NCBI GenBank assembly: GCA_028869185.1
Contig: JAGWTA010000010.1
Coordinates: 25,305-89,304, forward strand
Direction: 5' to 3'
DNA from: Hyphomicrobiales bacterium
GTDB lineage: Bacteria; Pseudomonadota; Alphaproteobacteria; Rhizobiales; Beijerinckiaceae
DNA: 64,000 nucleotides
Positions 56,299-64,000 of the stretch are shown here, piece after piece. Within the stretch, counting starts at the first letter, position 1. Each line of letters opens with the position of its first letter. Made by a program: the position numbers and the translations under genes. The notes under the pieces were generated by a model. The model was not told the origin of the DNA. It made no database searches and saw nothing but the letters and a program-made list of their open reading frames with translations.

Positions 56299-57480
56299 TC
56301 ACCGCTCCTTCAGCGCCATGCGCTTGTTGTAGAGGTTCATCGCGAAGGACGTGACGAGCGAAATGAACAGATAGACCGCCATGGTGATGCAGATGATCTG
56401 CACCGCGGCGCCCGTGTTGTTGAGAACGGTGCCGGCGAAGACCTGCACGAGATCGGGATAGCCGATGAACACGGCGAGCGAGGAATTCTTGATGAGGTTG
56501 AGATACTGGCTGGTCAGCGGCGGAATGATGACGCGCATCGCCTGCGGCACGATCACCAGTTTCCGCGTCGGCCCCGGACGCAGGCCGAGCGCGGCGGCCG
56601 CCTCGCTCTGCCCCTTCGGCACAGCCAGAATGCCCGCGCGCACGATTTCCGCAATAAAGGACGCTGTATATAGCGTCAGGCCCAGCTCGAGCGCGACGAA
56701 TTCGGGCGTCAGCCGCATGCCGCCGTCGAAATTGAAGCCCTTGAGCTTGGGAATGTCGAAAGCCAGCGGGCGCCCGGCCATGAAATAGACGATGAGCGGC
56801 AGGCCGATGATGAGCGCAACCGACAGCGGGCCGACCGGGGTCTGCGCGCCGGTTTCACGCTGGCGCTTGCGTGCGTAGAATCGCAGGGCCAGCGCCGCCG
56901 CGATCCCCGCCGCCAGCGCAAGCCACACAGCGCCAAAGCCCGCCTGCGGCAAGGGTTGCGGCATGAACAGGCCGCGGTTGTTCAGGAACAGCGTGTTGAA
57001 AATCGAGACCGAATTGCGCGGCGCCGGCAGAGGCTTCAACACAGCATTGTACCAGAACAGCAATTGCAGAAGCAGCGGCACGTTCCTGATCGTCTCGACA
57101 TAGATAGTCGCGAGTTTGGCGACGAGCCAGCTTTTCGACAGGCGCGCGGCGCCGACGGCAAAGCCGACAATGGTCGAAAGCACGACGCCGATCGCCGCAA
57201 CCAACAGCGTGTTCAGCAGCCCGACCCAGAAGGCGCGGCCGTTTTCGGAAGCGGCGCTGTAGGAAATCAGCGACTGGTTGATGTCGAAGCTGGCCGGCTT
57301 GTTCCAGAAGGAAAAATCGGTCGGGATGCCGCGCCGCGCCATGTTGTCGAGCGCATTGGACCAGGCGCCCCAGATCAGCGCGATGACGAAGAGCGCCAGC
57401 GCGGCCTGAAAAATCAGGCCGCGCCAGAACGGATCGTTCCAGAAGGAAATGCGCGGGGGCGCAGACGTTTGCGCGCTCAT
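56299..57480 (-). CDS. aapQ: General L-amino acid ABC transporter permease AapQ
   Basis: Partner permease of 393 residues with the same family fold. The long first half holds FWNKPASFDINQSLISYSAASENG, typical of AapQ, and the C-terminal permease domain has the EAA loop EAAAALGLRPGPTRKLVIVPQAMR. About eight hydrophobic segments are visible. It lies 19 bases after aapJ and directly abuts aapM. Confidence 0.92.
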   Translation of the reverse strand: MSAQTSAPPRISFWNDPFWRGLIFQAALALFVIALIWGAWSNALDNMARRGIPTDFSFWNKPASFDINQSLISYSAASENGRAFWVGLLNTLLVAAIGVVLSTIVGFAVGAARLSKSWLVAKLATIYVETIRNVPLLLQLLFWYNAVLKPLPAPRNSVSIFNTLFLNNRGLFMPQPLPQAGFGAVWLALAAGIAAALALRFYARKRQRETGAQTPVGPLSVALIIGLPLIVYFMAGRPLAFDIPKLKGFNFDGGMRLTPEFVALELGLTLYTASFIAEIVRAGILAVPKGQSEAAAALGLRPGPTRKLVIVPQAMRVIIPPLTSQYLNLIKNSSLAVFIGYPDLVQVFAGTVLNNTGAAVQIICITMAVYLFISLVTSFAMNLYNKRMALKER

Positions 57481-57499
57481 GCGCGGCGCTCAGGCGCGC

Positions 57500-58513
57500 T
57501 CAGCGGACGGGCGGGGAATATTGCAGGCCCTTGTTGGTCCACAAGGCGTTCAGACCGCGCTTGATCTTCAGCTTCGAACTGTCGCCCAGATTGCGCTCGA
57601 ACACCTCGCCGTAATTGCCGACGTTCTTGATGATGCGGTAGGCCCAGTCCTGCGTGAGGCCGAGGCCTTCGCCGAAATTGCCCTCCACGCCAAGCAAACG
57701 CTTCACTTCGGGGTTGGGGTCTTTCAGCTTCTCGTCGACATTCTTGGAATTGACGTTCAGCTCTTCGGCCTGAACCATCGCGTAATGCGTCCACTTGACG
57801 ATGTTGAACCACTGATCGTCGCCCTGGCGCACGGCCGGCCCGAGCGGTTCCTTGGAGATGACCTCGGGCAGCACGATGTGGTCGTCCGGGTTCGCTGTCT
57901 TGGAACGCTCGGCGTAGGCCTGCGACATGTCTGTCGTGAACACGTCGCAACGGCCCGTATCATAAGCCTTGATCGTCTCGTCGGCGGTCGCAAAAGCGAC
58001 GGGCTCATATTTCATGTCATGCGTGCGGAAATAATCGGCGAGGTTGAGTTCACTGGTCGTGCCCTGCTGCACGCAGATCGAGGCGCCCGAAAGCTCGAGC
58101 GCGGAAGACACATTCAGCTTCTTGCGGACGAGGAAGCCCTGACCGTCGTAATAGGTTACCGGTCCGAATTCGAAGCCCTGACCGACTTCGCGCGACTGGG
58201 TCCAGGTCGTGTTGCGCGACAGGACGTCGATTTCGCCCGATTGCAGCGCGGTGAAGCGATCCTTGGCGGTCAACGGCACGAACCGGACCTTTTTGGGATC
58301 ATTGAAGATTGCGGAGGCGACCGCGCGGCAGAATTCGACGTCGAAGCCCGTCCACTGCCCCTTGTCGTCGGGCAGGCCGAAACCGGCCAGACCGGGGTTG
58401 GACCCGCACACGAGCGAGTCGCGTTTTTTGACCTGATCGAGCGTGGGACCGGCGAGCGAGGGCGCGGCGAAGGCGACGGCGAAAAGAAGCGCCAGAGAGA
58501 CGGAGTTTTTCAT
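57500..58513 (-). CDS. aapJ: General L-amino acid-binding periplasmic protein AapJ
   Basis: Periplasmic substrate-binding protein of 337 residues for L-amino acids. Signal peptide MKNSVSLALLFAVAFAAPSLAG precedes PTLDQVKKRDSLVCGSNPGL, a typical AapJ N-terminus. GFDVEFCRAVASAIF and the C-terminal GLQYSPP also fit. It is first in aapJQM. Short palindromes lie upstream between it and the divergent lyase gene. Confidence 0.93.
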   Translation of the reverse strand: MKNSVSLALLFAVAFAAPSLAGPTLDQVKKRDSLVCGSNPGLAGFGLPDDKGQWTGFDVEFCRAVASAIFNDPKKVRFVPLTAKDRFTALQSGEIDVLSRNTTWTQSREVGQGFEFGPVTYYDGQGFLVRKKLNVSSALELSGASICVQQGTTSELNLADYFRTHDMKYEPVAFATADETIKAYDTGRCDVFTTDMSQAYAERSKTANPDDHIVLPEVISKEPLGPAVRQGDDQWFNIVKWTHYAMVQAEELNVNSKNVDEKLKDPNPEVKRLLGVEGNFGEGLGLTQDWAYRIIKNVGNYGEVFERNLGDSSKLKIKRGLNALWTNKGLQYSPPVR

Positions 58514-58527
58514 GCGGGTTTCCCGAT

Positions 58528-58537
58528 CGAAGCTTCG
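58528..58537. promoter_or_regulatory. Short palindrome upstream of aapJ
   Basis: CGAAGCTTCG, a perfect 10-bp palindrome, 15 bases before the aapJ start on the minus strand. It could be an operator but short palindromes arise by chance. Confidence 0.2.
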
Positions 58538-58547
58538 GTCATGCGAA

Positions 58548-58562
58548 ATCGGACTGTCCGAT
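58548..58562. promoter_or_regulatory. Palindrome in the aapJ-metC divergent region
   Basis: ATCGGAC-T-GTCCGAT, perfect arms of 7 bp around one base. It is placed 35-49 bases upstream of aapJ and about 100 bases from the divergent lyase gene, a suitable place for a regulator site. Confidence 0.35.
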
Positions 58563-58661
58563 CCGCCTCGGCGTCATAACAATGGTTTTCGCCTGAACGG
58601 TCAAGCGGCTTGACGCAACGGTCTCGAGCGGCGACCAAGACGCAAAGGGAGATTGCCGGGC

Positions 58662-59846
58662 ATGGCGGGCGTGGAAAAAAACGGCGCGAAACGTGGCGGA
58701 CGGACGCGGCTGGTGCATGCCGGCCGCGCGCCATTCGACCAACACGGCTTCGTCAACACGCCCGCCTGGCGCGGCTCGACGGTGCTGTTCCCGAGCGTCG
58801 AGGAACTTTATGCGCGCCGGCAGCCTTACATCTATGGCACGCACGGCACGCCGACGACCCATGCGCTGGAGGCCGCCTGGACGGAAATTGCGGGCGCGGC
58901 AGGCACTGTGCTGGCCCCCTCCGGCCTTTCAGCGATCACGCTGGCGTTGCTCAGCGTTGTCAAAAGCGGCGATCATATCCTGGTGTCAGACAGCGCCTAT
59001 CGCCCGACGCGGATTTTCTGCGATACGGTCCTGAAACGCCTTGGCGTCGAGACGCACTATTACGATCCGCTGATCGGCGGCGGCATCGCCGCGTTGATCG
59101 GCCCTGCGACGAGCCTCGTTCTGGTCGAGGCGCCGGGTTCGCAAAGCTTCGAGATGCAGGACATTCCGGCCATCGCGGCCGCGGCGCATCAGCGCGGGCT
59201 CTGCGTCGTCATGGACAACACATGGGCGACGCCACTGTTTTTTCCCCCGCACGAGCGCGGCGTCGATATGGCCGTGGAGGCCGGCACCAAATATCTTTCG
59301 GGCCATTCGGACCTGCTGCTCGGGCTGGTTTCCGCCAACGAAAAATGGTTTCCGAAACTGAAGGCGACCTCAGACGCAATGGCGAACGTTCCGGGCGCCG
59401 AAGATGTGTTTCTCGCCTTGCGCGGTTTGCGCACGATGGATCTGCGACTGCGCGAGGCGGAGCGGCAGGGGCTTGCGCTCGCGCGCTGGCTGCAGGCGCG
59501 GCCCGAAGTGTCGCGCGTTTTGCACCCCGCGCTGCCCGAAGACCCAGGCCACGCGCTCTGGAAGCGAGACTTCCTCGGCAGTTCAGGGCTGTTCTCGATC
59601 ATTTTGAAACCGGCGTCGAAAGCCGCCGTCGCCGCCATGCTGGATGGACTTGAATTGTTCGGCATGGGCTATTCGTGGGGCGGCTTCGAAAGCCTGGTCA
59701 TCCCATTCGATTGCAGCCCCTATCGCACGGCGACGCGCTGGGCGCCGGAAGGGCCTGCGTTGCGCTTTTCAGTTGGCCTCGAAAATATCGAGGATCTGCA
59801 AGACGACCTCGATCGCGGTTTTGCGCGGATGCGCGCCAGCGTCTGA
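58662..59846 (+). CDS. metC: PLP-dependent Cys/Met metabolism enzyme (cystathionine beta-lyase type)
   Basis: Trans-sulfuration family enzyme of 394 residues, closest to MetC: cystathionine to homocysteine, pyruvate and ammonia. Features are the Tyr/Arg region YIYGTHGTPTTHALEAAW, the DNTWATP strand and TKYLSGHSDLLLG with the PLP lysine. The C-terminus keeps MGYSWGGFESLV, common in MetC and less so in MetB. ATG at 58662 is used; a TTG at 58653 is possible. It is divergent from aapJ. The exact sulfur substrate is not proven. Confidence 0.88.
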   Translation: MAGVEKNGAKRGGRTRLVHAGRAPFDQHGFVNTPAWRGSTVLFPSVEELYARRQPYIYGTHGTPTTHALEAAWTEIAGAAGTVLAPSGLSAITLALLSVVKSGDHILVSDSAYRPTRIFCDTVLKRLGVETHYYDPLIGGGIAALIGPATSLVLVEAPGSQSFEMQDIPAIAAAAHQRGLCVVMDNTWATPLFFPPHERGVDMAVEAGTKYLSGHSDLLLGLVSANEKWFPKLKATSDAMANVPGAEDVFLALRGLRTMDLRLREAERQGLALARWLQARPEVSRVLHPALPEDPGHALWKRDFLGSSGLFSIILKPASKAAVAAMLDGLELFGMGYSWGGFESLVIPFDCSPYRTATRWAPEGPALRFSVGLENIEDLQDDLDRGFARMRASV

Positions 59847-59848
59847 CC

Positions 59849-62110
59849 TTACGCAGCCGCGCGCGACGCCGTCTGAGCGGCGGGCGCGGCCTTGCCGTAA
59901 TAATAGCCCTGCATTTCGGAAATGCCGCCGATGGCCTCGAGAAAGGCCTCCTGCCCTTCGTTTTCGACGCCTTCAGCCGTCACGGTCATGCCAAGCTGCG
60001 AGCCAAGGCGGGCCACCGTTTCGATGAGCGCAGTCGCCCGCGGCTCCTTGCCGAGCGCAGCGACGAAGGAACGGTCGATCTTCAGCTTGTCAACCGGACA
60101 AGTCAGAAGATAACCGAGGCTGGAATATCCCGTGCCGAAATCGTCGAGCGCGATGCGCACGCCGTAGGCGCGAATGCGTTCGAGCAATTCGCGCGCCATG
60201 GGGCCGGCGTCCATGAGCACAGTTTCAGTGATTTCGAGCTCAAGACGACGCGGCGAGATGCCTGCCGCCTCCACAGCGCGGCGCACCGTCGCGTCCAGCG
60301 CTGCGCCACCCAGAAGCTGGGACGCCGAAACGTTGACCGCAACACGCACATGCTCGGGCCAGTTCGCGCAATCGCGACAGGCCTGCTCGATCGTCCACGC
60401 GCCGAATTCGGCGACAAGACCGAGATTCTCGATGATCGGCACGAAAAGCGCGGGCGAGACGTCTTCATCTCCACGGCGCCAGCGGGCGAGCGCCTCGAAG
60501 CTGCGGATCTGTTTGGTGTGAATGTCGACGATCGGCTGATAATGCAAGGAGAAGGCGCGCGCCGCCCAGGCCGCGCGCACGTCCATTTCCATCGCGCGCT
60601 GCGCGCGCGCATGCGCGGCCATCTCCGCCTCGAACAGACGGCAATGATTGCGCCCCTGCTGCTTGGCGGCATAAACCGCCATGTCCGCCTGCTGCAGCAG
60701 CGCCTGATCGTCGGCCTCCCAGAGAGCGGCGCGCGAGACGCCGGCGCTTGCGCCGATCACAACATCGTAGCCGTCGACGTGATAAGGCTCGGCGAGCGTG
60801 ACGATCATCTCGTTGACCTGCGCGAGCAGGCTCTGCGCATCATTGGCGTGCCGGAAAACCACGATGAACTCGTCGCCGCCCCAGCGCGCCACGAAGGCGT
60901 CGTCGTCCATCATGCGCCGCAAACGGTCGCCCGCCTGCATCAGCACGAGGTCGCCATAACGGTGGCCGAGCGTGTCGTTGACCTGTTTGAAATCGTCGAG
61001 ATCGATGAAGGCGACTGCGACAACCTCTTCGAGGGCGCACAACGAATTGCGCAGATGCTCCATGTGCCGATCGAGCGCGAAGCGATTGGGCAGGCCTGTG
61101 ACCGTATCGACTTTCGCCATGCGCTCGATTGTCAGCGAGGCGTTGTACTTGTCGGTCACGTCCTCGATGATGACGATGATTTCGTCGTCGTCGGTCGGCT
61201 TTGCGGAAAGCTCGAACCGTTTTCCGCCGGCGACAGCGAACTGATAGCTGCGCGTTGCGCGCGTCGCCGCAATGTCGGCGAATGTATCGCGCAGCCCACG
61301 CAATTCCTGCTGCGACACGCCGGCATTGATCGTCTCAAGCAAATCCATCGCGCGCTCGCCAATGACGCGCGTGCTCCGATCGAGTGAAAACATTTGCCGC
61401 GCCTTGTCGTTGACAAGGATGACACGCCCTTCGTTCGACAAAAGGCACAAGCCGTGAGTCATATTGGAGATTGCAAAATTGAGATGCTGTGCGGCTGCCT
61501 CGGCCAACGCGCGCGATTGCATTTCGTTTAGCAGTAATTTTCGGGTGTGCGTGGCGGCTTTCGACATATACATAAATGTTGGTACGATCAACAATGGAAC
61601 AAGAAAAACCATTGCACCGCCGTACACAAAACATGCTATCGAAAGCGGGATCCCAATTGCCAGAAGCTGACGATGGACCTCGTTTCTGAACGCGAAATTT
61701 CGATTCACAATACCGAGCGAAAAGCAAACAGCGCCGCCAAACATCAACAGTAAAAGAAACGGATCTTGGCTTGACGCGAAGACTGCAACATTCATCATGC
61801 CAATCGCAAAATAATACAACACCGCGCCCGAATTATAGAGTCGCGCCCATCTCTCGGCATTTTGATAATTGGAGGGATTCTGCGCACGACTGTAACCGAC
61901 AAAAATAAACAATCTACCGATGGTGACAACAGCAAGAAAAAATGCTGCCACAAGGACCGCTGAGCTGCGCGTAAACACCAGCGCAATAGCTGCGCACAGC
62001 ACCGTGTTGGCGAATGCAGCTACCAAAACGCTGCGATCAGCGTAGAGCGTAGCGACACGCCCTGCAAAAGATTTGCTCTGATGGCTGTCCAAGAGGGGTA
62101 TCGGAGCCAT
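59849..62110 (-). CDS. Membrane PAS-GGDEF-EAL c-di-GMP turnover protein
   Basis: Protein of 753 residues: about seven hydrophobic segments (20-190), a PAS domain (about 205-325, with GLCLLSNEGRVILVND), a GGDEF domain with intact WGGDEF, and an EAL domain with [23 protein letters not shown] and AEGVEN. Both activities could be present. ATG at 62110 follows GCGAGG; the ATG at 62149 would add 13 residues. The first third is more AT-rich than the catalytic part, which matches neighbouring genes. It ends 2 bases from the convergent lyase. Confidence 0.9.
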   Translation of the reverse strand: MAPIPLLDSHQSKSFAGRVATLYADRSVLVAAFANTVLCAAIALVFTRSSAVLVAAFFLAVVTIGRLFIFVGYSRAQNPSNYQNAERWARLYNSGAVLYYFAIGMMNVAVFASSQDPFLLLLMFGGAVCFSLGIVNRNFAFRNEVHRQLLAIGIPLSIACFVYGGAMVFLVPLLIVPTFMYMSKAATHTRKLLLNEMQSRALAEAAAQHLNFAISNMTHGLCLLSNEGRVILVNDKARQMFSLDRSTRVIGERAMDLLETINAGVSQQELRGLRDTFADIAATRATRSYQFAVAGGKRFELSAKPTDDDEIIVIIEDVTDKYNASLTIERMAKVDTVTGLPNRFALDRHMEHLRNSLCALEEVVAVAFIDLDDFKQVNDTLGHRYGDLVLMQAGDRLRRMMDDDAFVARWGGDEFIVVFRHANDAQSLLAQVNEMIVTLAEPYHVDGYDVVIGASAGVSRAALWEADDQALLQQADMAVYAAKQQGRNHCRLFEAEMAAHARAQRAMEMDVRAAWAARAFSLHYQPIVDIHTKQIRSFEALARWRRGDEDVSPALFVPIIENLGLVAEFGAWTIEQACRDCANWPEHVRVAVNVSASQLLGGAALDATVRRAVEAAGISPRRLELEITETVLMDAGPMARELLERIRAYGVRIALDDFGTGYSSLGYLLTCPVDKLKIDRSFVAALGKEPRATALIETVARLGSQLGMTVTAEGVENEGQEAFLEAIGGISEMQGYYYGKAAPAAQTASRAAA

Positions 62111-62230
62111 AAAACCTCGCGTAGCAGTACCACTAGCAAACCAGATCACAATTAAAAATTGATTGTGATTCGAATAATTTACCTAAGTTTTACGAGCTTG
62201 AGTCAGCCTTGCGCTATCTCGTGAGGCGTC

Positions 62231-62632
62231 ATGTTTACGCATTATAAAGACCGCTCAATCGCTATCGCCGTACCCATTGCATTTGTGACAATGGAAAATT
62301 TTGAGCGTCTGTATGCGGCCGGCCTTCACGATTTTGCTGACTATGAAGCGTTCGTCGACGACAGAGAGAGTCGCATAATTGCGCTTTGCGCTGCGGGCGT
62401 TGATGCATATGCCACAATGATTTCGATCACAGCATTTCTAGAGTTTTGCCTTGACGCAGCGGACCCTGTTGACCTTATGGCGCTCGATCAATTTGCTGGC
62501 GGCATCGAAACAAATAAGAGCGACCAGCGTTTTCAAGAGTGGCGTAGATGCCTGTTACTGCCAGACGATGAAACCTCTCGACAGCTTTATCTGCATCGTT
62601 TGATTGAACTATGTGCGATCCGTTTGGCCTAA
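62231..62632 (+). CDS. Orphan hypothetical protein in AT-rich patch
   Basis: Soluble protein of 133 residues with no signal peptide. Composition is helical and acidic (FADYEAFVDDRESRII; DAADPVDLMALDQFAGG) with three or four Cys. No family is recognised. Codon use and base composition differ from the window average. Its end overlaps the convergent FeeM-like gene by 24 bases. Confidence 0.6.
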   Translation: MFTHYKDRSIAIAVPIAFVTMENFERLYAAGLHDFADYEAFVDDRESRIIALCAAGVDAYATMISITAFLEFCLDAADPVDLMALDQFAGGIETNKSDQRFQEWRRCLLLPDDETSRQLYLHRLIELCAIRLA

Positions 62633-63343
62633 ATTCGTCATTTCATTTACTTCTCGATACGAAACATTATTTGATGAAATATCGAATATTCGCGCCCTCT
62701 CAAAAGATGTAGAAACAAAAAATGGATAACGATTTGAAAAAAAATCTTCCTTGTCGTCGCAACGCAGTTCCATACATGACAGCGGCTTTTTCAGCTTGAG
62801 ATAAGGTCTCGCATCGCTTAGTGGCTCATAGCCAAAAGCGCGTTTGTAAAAAGCCTGATGTTCGGCGCGCACTGTAGCGAGCATATAGCGTGGCTTAAAA
62901 TAGACGCCTGCTAACATGCAAATTCTCAGCGCTATAAATGGTAGTTCCGGGTAGGCAAGCGAATGAGCAAGATTCGCTACGAACCTTGTGGGATCGAGCA
63001 AGCTTCCCCCGGACGCTAGGCGCGGCTCGACGATATCGGCGAAAGATTCGCGCGCGGGGATTTCGTCAAACGGTTCACGCGCGATGTGGAGTCGAATCGA
63101 AGCTGCCAATTGCCTGTTAATATGCACCCCGATGATCCAAACGTTCGGTGAAAGATCGTATTGATCTGAGAACGACTCTTCTACGTTCGGATCAAGCGCA
63201 CCTTCACGCAAGTAAGCTTGGTATCGAAGTCGATATATATCTCTTTTTTCTTCAAATGTACGCGCGCAACGGTATTCCACATTTTCAAGTATTTTGAACA
63301 TGCGATCGGAGAATTTTGTCTTTTCTGCAACAATACTCGTCAT
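62609..63343 (-). CDS. FeeM/LuxI-like N-acyl amino acid synthase
   Basis: GNAT-fold acyltransferase of 244 residues matching the N-acyl amino acid synthase (FeeM) type, distantly related to acyl-homoserine-lactone synthases. Marks: YRLRYQAYLREGAL near the N-terminus, the hydrophobic strand VWIIGVHINRQLAASIRLHI, DPTRFVANL and later FYKRAFGYEPLSDARPYLKL. Members join long-chain acyl-ACP to an amino acid. No regulator such as LuxR is adjacent. It is AT-richer than its surroundings and lies next to tRNA-Arg, suggesting horizontal origin. The product is inferred from family only. Confidence 0.7.
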   Translation of the reverse strand: MTSIVAEKTKFSDRMFKILENVEYRCARTFEEKRDIYRLRYQAYLREGALDPNVEESFSDQYDLSPNVWIIGVHINRQLAASIRLHIAREPFDEIPARESFADIVEPRLASGGSLLDPTRFVANLAHSLAYPELPFIALRICMLAGVYFKPRYMLATVRAEHQAFYKRAFGYEPLSDARPYLKLKKPLSCMELRCDDKEDFFSNRYPFFVSTSFERARIFDISSNNVSYREVNEMTNLGQTDRT

Positions 63344-63494
63344 GCCAGCATCAATCCCAAACGCTATCTGCTTTTAACCCCCTGTAAGGCTTAACAAATT
63401 ATTAGGGCTTGCGATAGCGCGGGCTGAGACTTCAAGAGACTAGCGTTAATGCGGTTGCTTCATCGCGGCGGCGCGATTTCGCGATTGCGGGCCA

Positions 63495-63572
63495 ATGGCG
63501 ACCCCGGCAGGGCTCGAACCTGCGACCTGCCGCTTAGAAGGCGGCTGCTCTAATCCAGCTGAGCTACGGGGC
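63495..63572 (-). tRNA. tRNA-Arg (UCU)
   Basis: Cloverleaf on the minus strand: acceptor GGCCCCG pairs with CGGGGTC (one G-U), D stem GCTC/GAGC, anticodon stem GCCGC/GCGGC with loop CTTCTAA giving anticodon TCT, T arm GCAGG-TTCGAGC-CCTGC, discriminator G, encoded CCA. Confidence 0.95.
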
Positions 63573-63592
63573 CGAACGCGCTCGGCGCGGCG

Positions 63593-63904
63593 TCAGTGCG
63601 TCCAGGGAGCGATGCGGCCGGGACGGAAATTGTCGGAATACGAGACCTGGCGCGGCGCGGCGCGCGGCGGCGGCTCCTCGACATTGAAGGGGATGCCGTT
63701 GCGCTCGGCATAGGCCACCGCCTCCTCGCGCGTCGGGAAGCTCAGGCGAATCTGGCTCTTCATGTCGCCCGACGAGGTCCATCCCATCAGCGGGTCGATT
63801 GAACGGGGGCTCTGCGGCGCGAAAACCAGCAGCCATTGATCGGCGCGGCCGCGCGCGCCCGATTGCGTGGCGGACTTTCCGGGCTTGTAGATTCGCGCGC
63901 TCAT
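63593..63904 (-). CDS. NDUFS4-like ETC complex I subunit
   Basis: Protein of 103 residues starting [16 protein letters not shown], the pattern of the NDUFS4 (18-kDa) accessory subunit of respiratory complex I. Key parts are [25 protein letters not shown] and [16 protein letters not shown], conserved from mitochondria to alphaproteobacteria. It stabilises the NADH-oxidising arm. The gene sits between two tRNA genes. The start at 63904 is preferred; upstream residues come from the tRNA-Pro gene. Confidence 0.9.
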   Translation of the reverse strand: MSARIYKPGKSATQSGARGRADQWLLVFAPQSPRSIDPLMGWTSSGDMKSQIRLSFPTREEAVAYAERNGIPFNVEEPPPRAAPRQVSYSDNFRPGRIAPWTH

Positions 63905-63923
63905 GTCCCTCGTCCCTGTCGTC

Positions 63924-64000
63924 TGGTCGGGGCAGCAGGATTCGAACCTGCGACCCTCTGCTCCCAAAGCAGATGCGCTACCAGGCTGCGCCATACCCCG
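63924..64000 (-). tRNA. tRNA-Pro (UGG)
   Basis: Minus-strand cloverleaf ending at the last base of the window: acceptor CGGGGTA pairs with TGCCCCG, anticodon loop TTTGGGA (anticodon TGG), T arm GCAGG-TTCGAAT-CCTGC, discriminator A, encoded CCA. The whole gene fits inside the window. Confidence 0.95.

Noticed and set aside
1..64000. CRISPR array, prophage, insertion sequence or origin of replication
   Set aside because: No regularly spaced repeats, no transposase, integrase or phage structural genes and no DnaA-box cluster were seen.

Overview
The window is a GC-rich chromosomal segment with dense, short-spaced genes and no plasmid, phage or CRISPR hallmarks. Gene content and synteny point to an alphaproteobacterium of the Hyphomicrobiales (Rhizobiales). 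The evidence is the fabD/fabG - rpsF/rpsR/DUF2232/rplI - dnaB - alr - radA/cvpA/purF order, an AapJQM amino-acid transporter, a CbpA/CbpM pair and an NDUFS4-like complex I protein beside tRNA genes. A lanthanide-type PQQ alcohol dehydrogenase with a MxaJ/XoxJ-like partner and a TsdBA thiosulfate dehydrogenase suggest a methylotrophic or facultatively chemolithotrophic relative (Beijerinckiaceae/Methylocystaceae are plausible). That family assignment is inference.

Layout. 0-4.2 kb: DUF2254 membrane protein, fabG and fabD (minus), YkgJ-like Cys-cluster protein, NUDIX hydrolase. 4.3-6.2 kb: first GGDEF/EAL protein. 6.4-14.7 kb: ribosomal block rpsF-rpsR-DUF2232-rplI, then tsdBA plus an MFS transporter lying between rplI and dnaB, then dnaB, a palindromic repeat and alr. 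14.9-29.6 kb: accessory stretch with a TadG-like VWA protein, the PQQ dehydrogenase and a binding-protein/cytochrome fusion, a PfkB kinase with an overlapping secreted protein, a fatty acid desaturase, a glycine-zipper protein, a double-CDGSH protein, aspS, an AI-2E transporter, two tiny membrane proteins and an SDR. 29.7-34.3 kb: radA-cvpA-purF-SDR. 34.4-36.4 kb: second GGDEF/EAL protein with a degenerate EAL domain.

36.4-43.5 kb: der with a YfgM-like protein, Nramp-family transporter, cbpA-cbpM, a quinone-oxidoreductase-type enzyme, an ArsC-like protein and a membrane protein. 43.5-49.3 kb: guaA, a divergent Aat-family protein, fumC and an RsmB-type methyltransferase. 49.3-55.1 kb: cell-surface glycan-like genes (two large polytopic membrane proteins, GtrA, UDP-galactopyranose-mutase-like flavoprotein). 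55.2-58.5 kb: aapJQM without aapP. 58.7-62.1 kb: PLP-dependent MetC-type lyase and a third GGDEF/EAL protein. 62.1-63.4 kb: visibly AT-richer patch with an orphan gene and a FeeM/LuxI-like N-acyl amino acid synthase. 63.5-64 kb: tRNA-Arg(UCU), NDUFS4-like gene, tRNA-Pro(UGG).

How it works together: most of the window is core metabolism and information processing. The accessory genes add periplasmic electron donation (PQQ dehydrogenase to its fused cytochrome; thiosulfate via TsdA to TsdB), c-di-GMP turnover (three large membrane proteins), surface glycan assembly and a possible acyl-amino-acid signal. I found no confidently novel multi-gene system. The best candidates for a second look are the AT-rich FeeM-like patch, the fused XoxJ-cytochrome, the divergent Aat protein, the Nramp-like transporter with altered metal-site motifs, and the surface glycan cluster.
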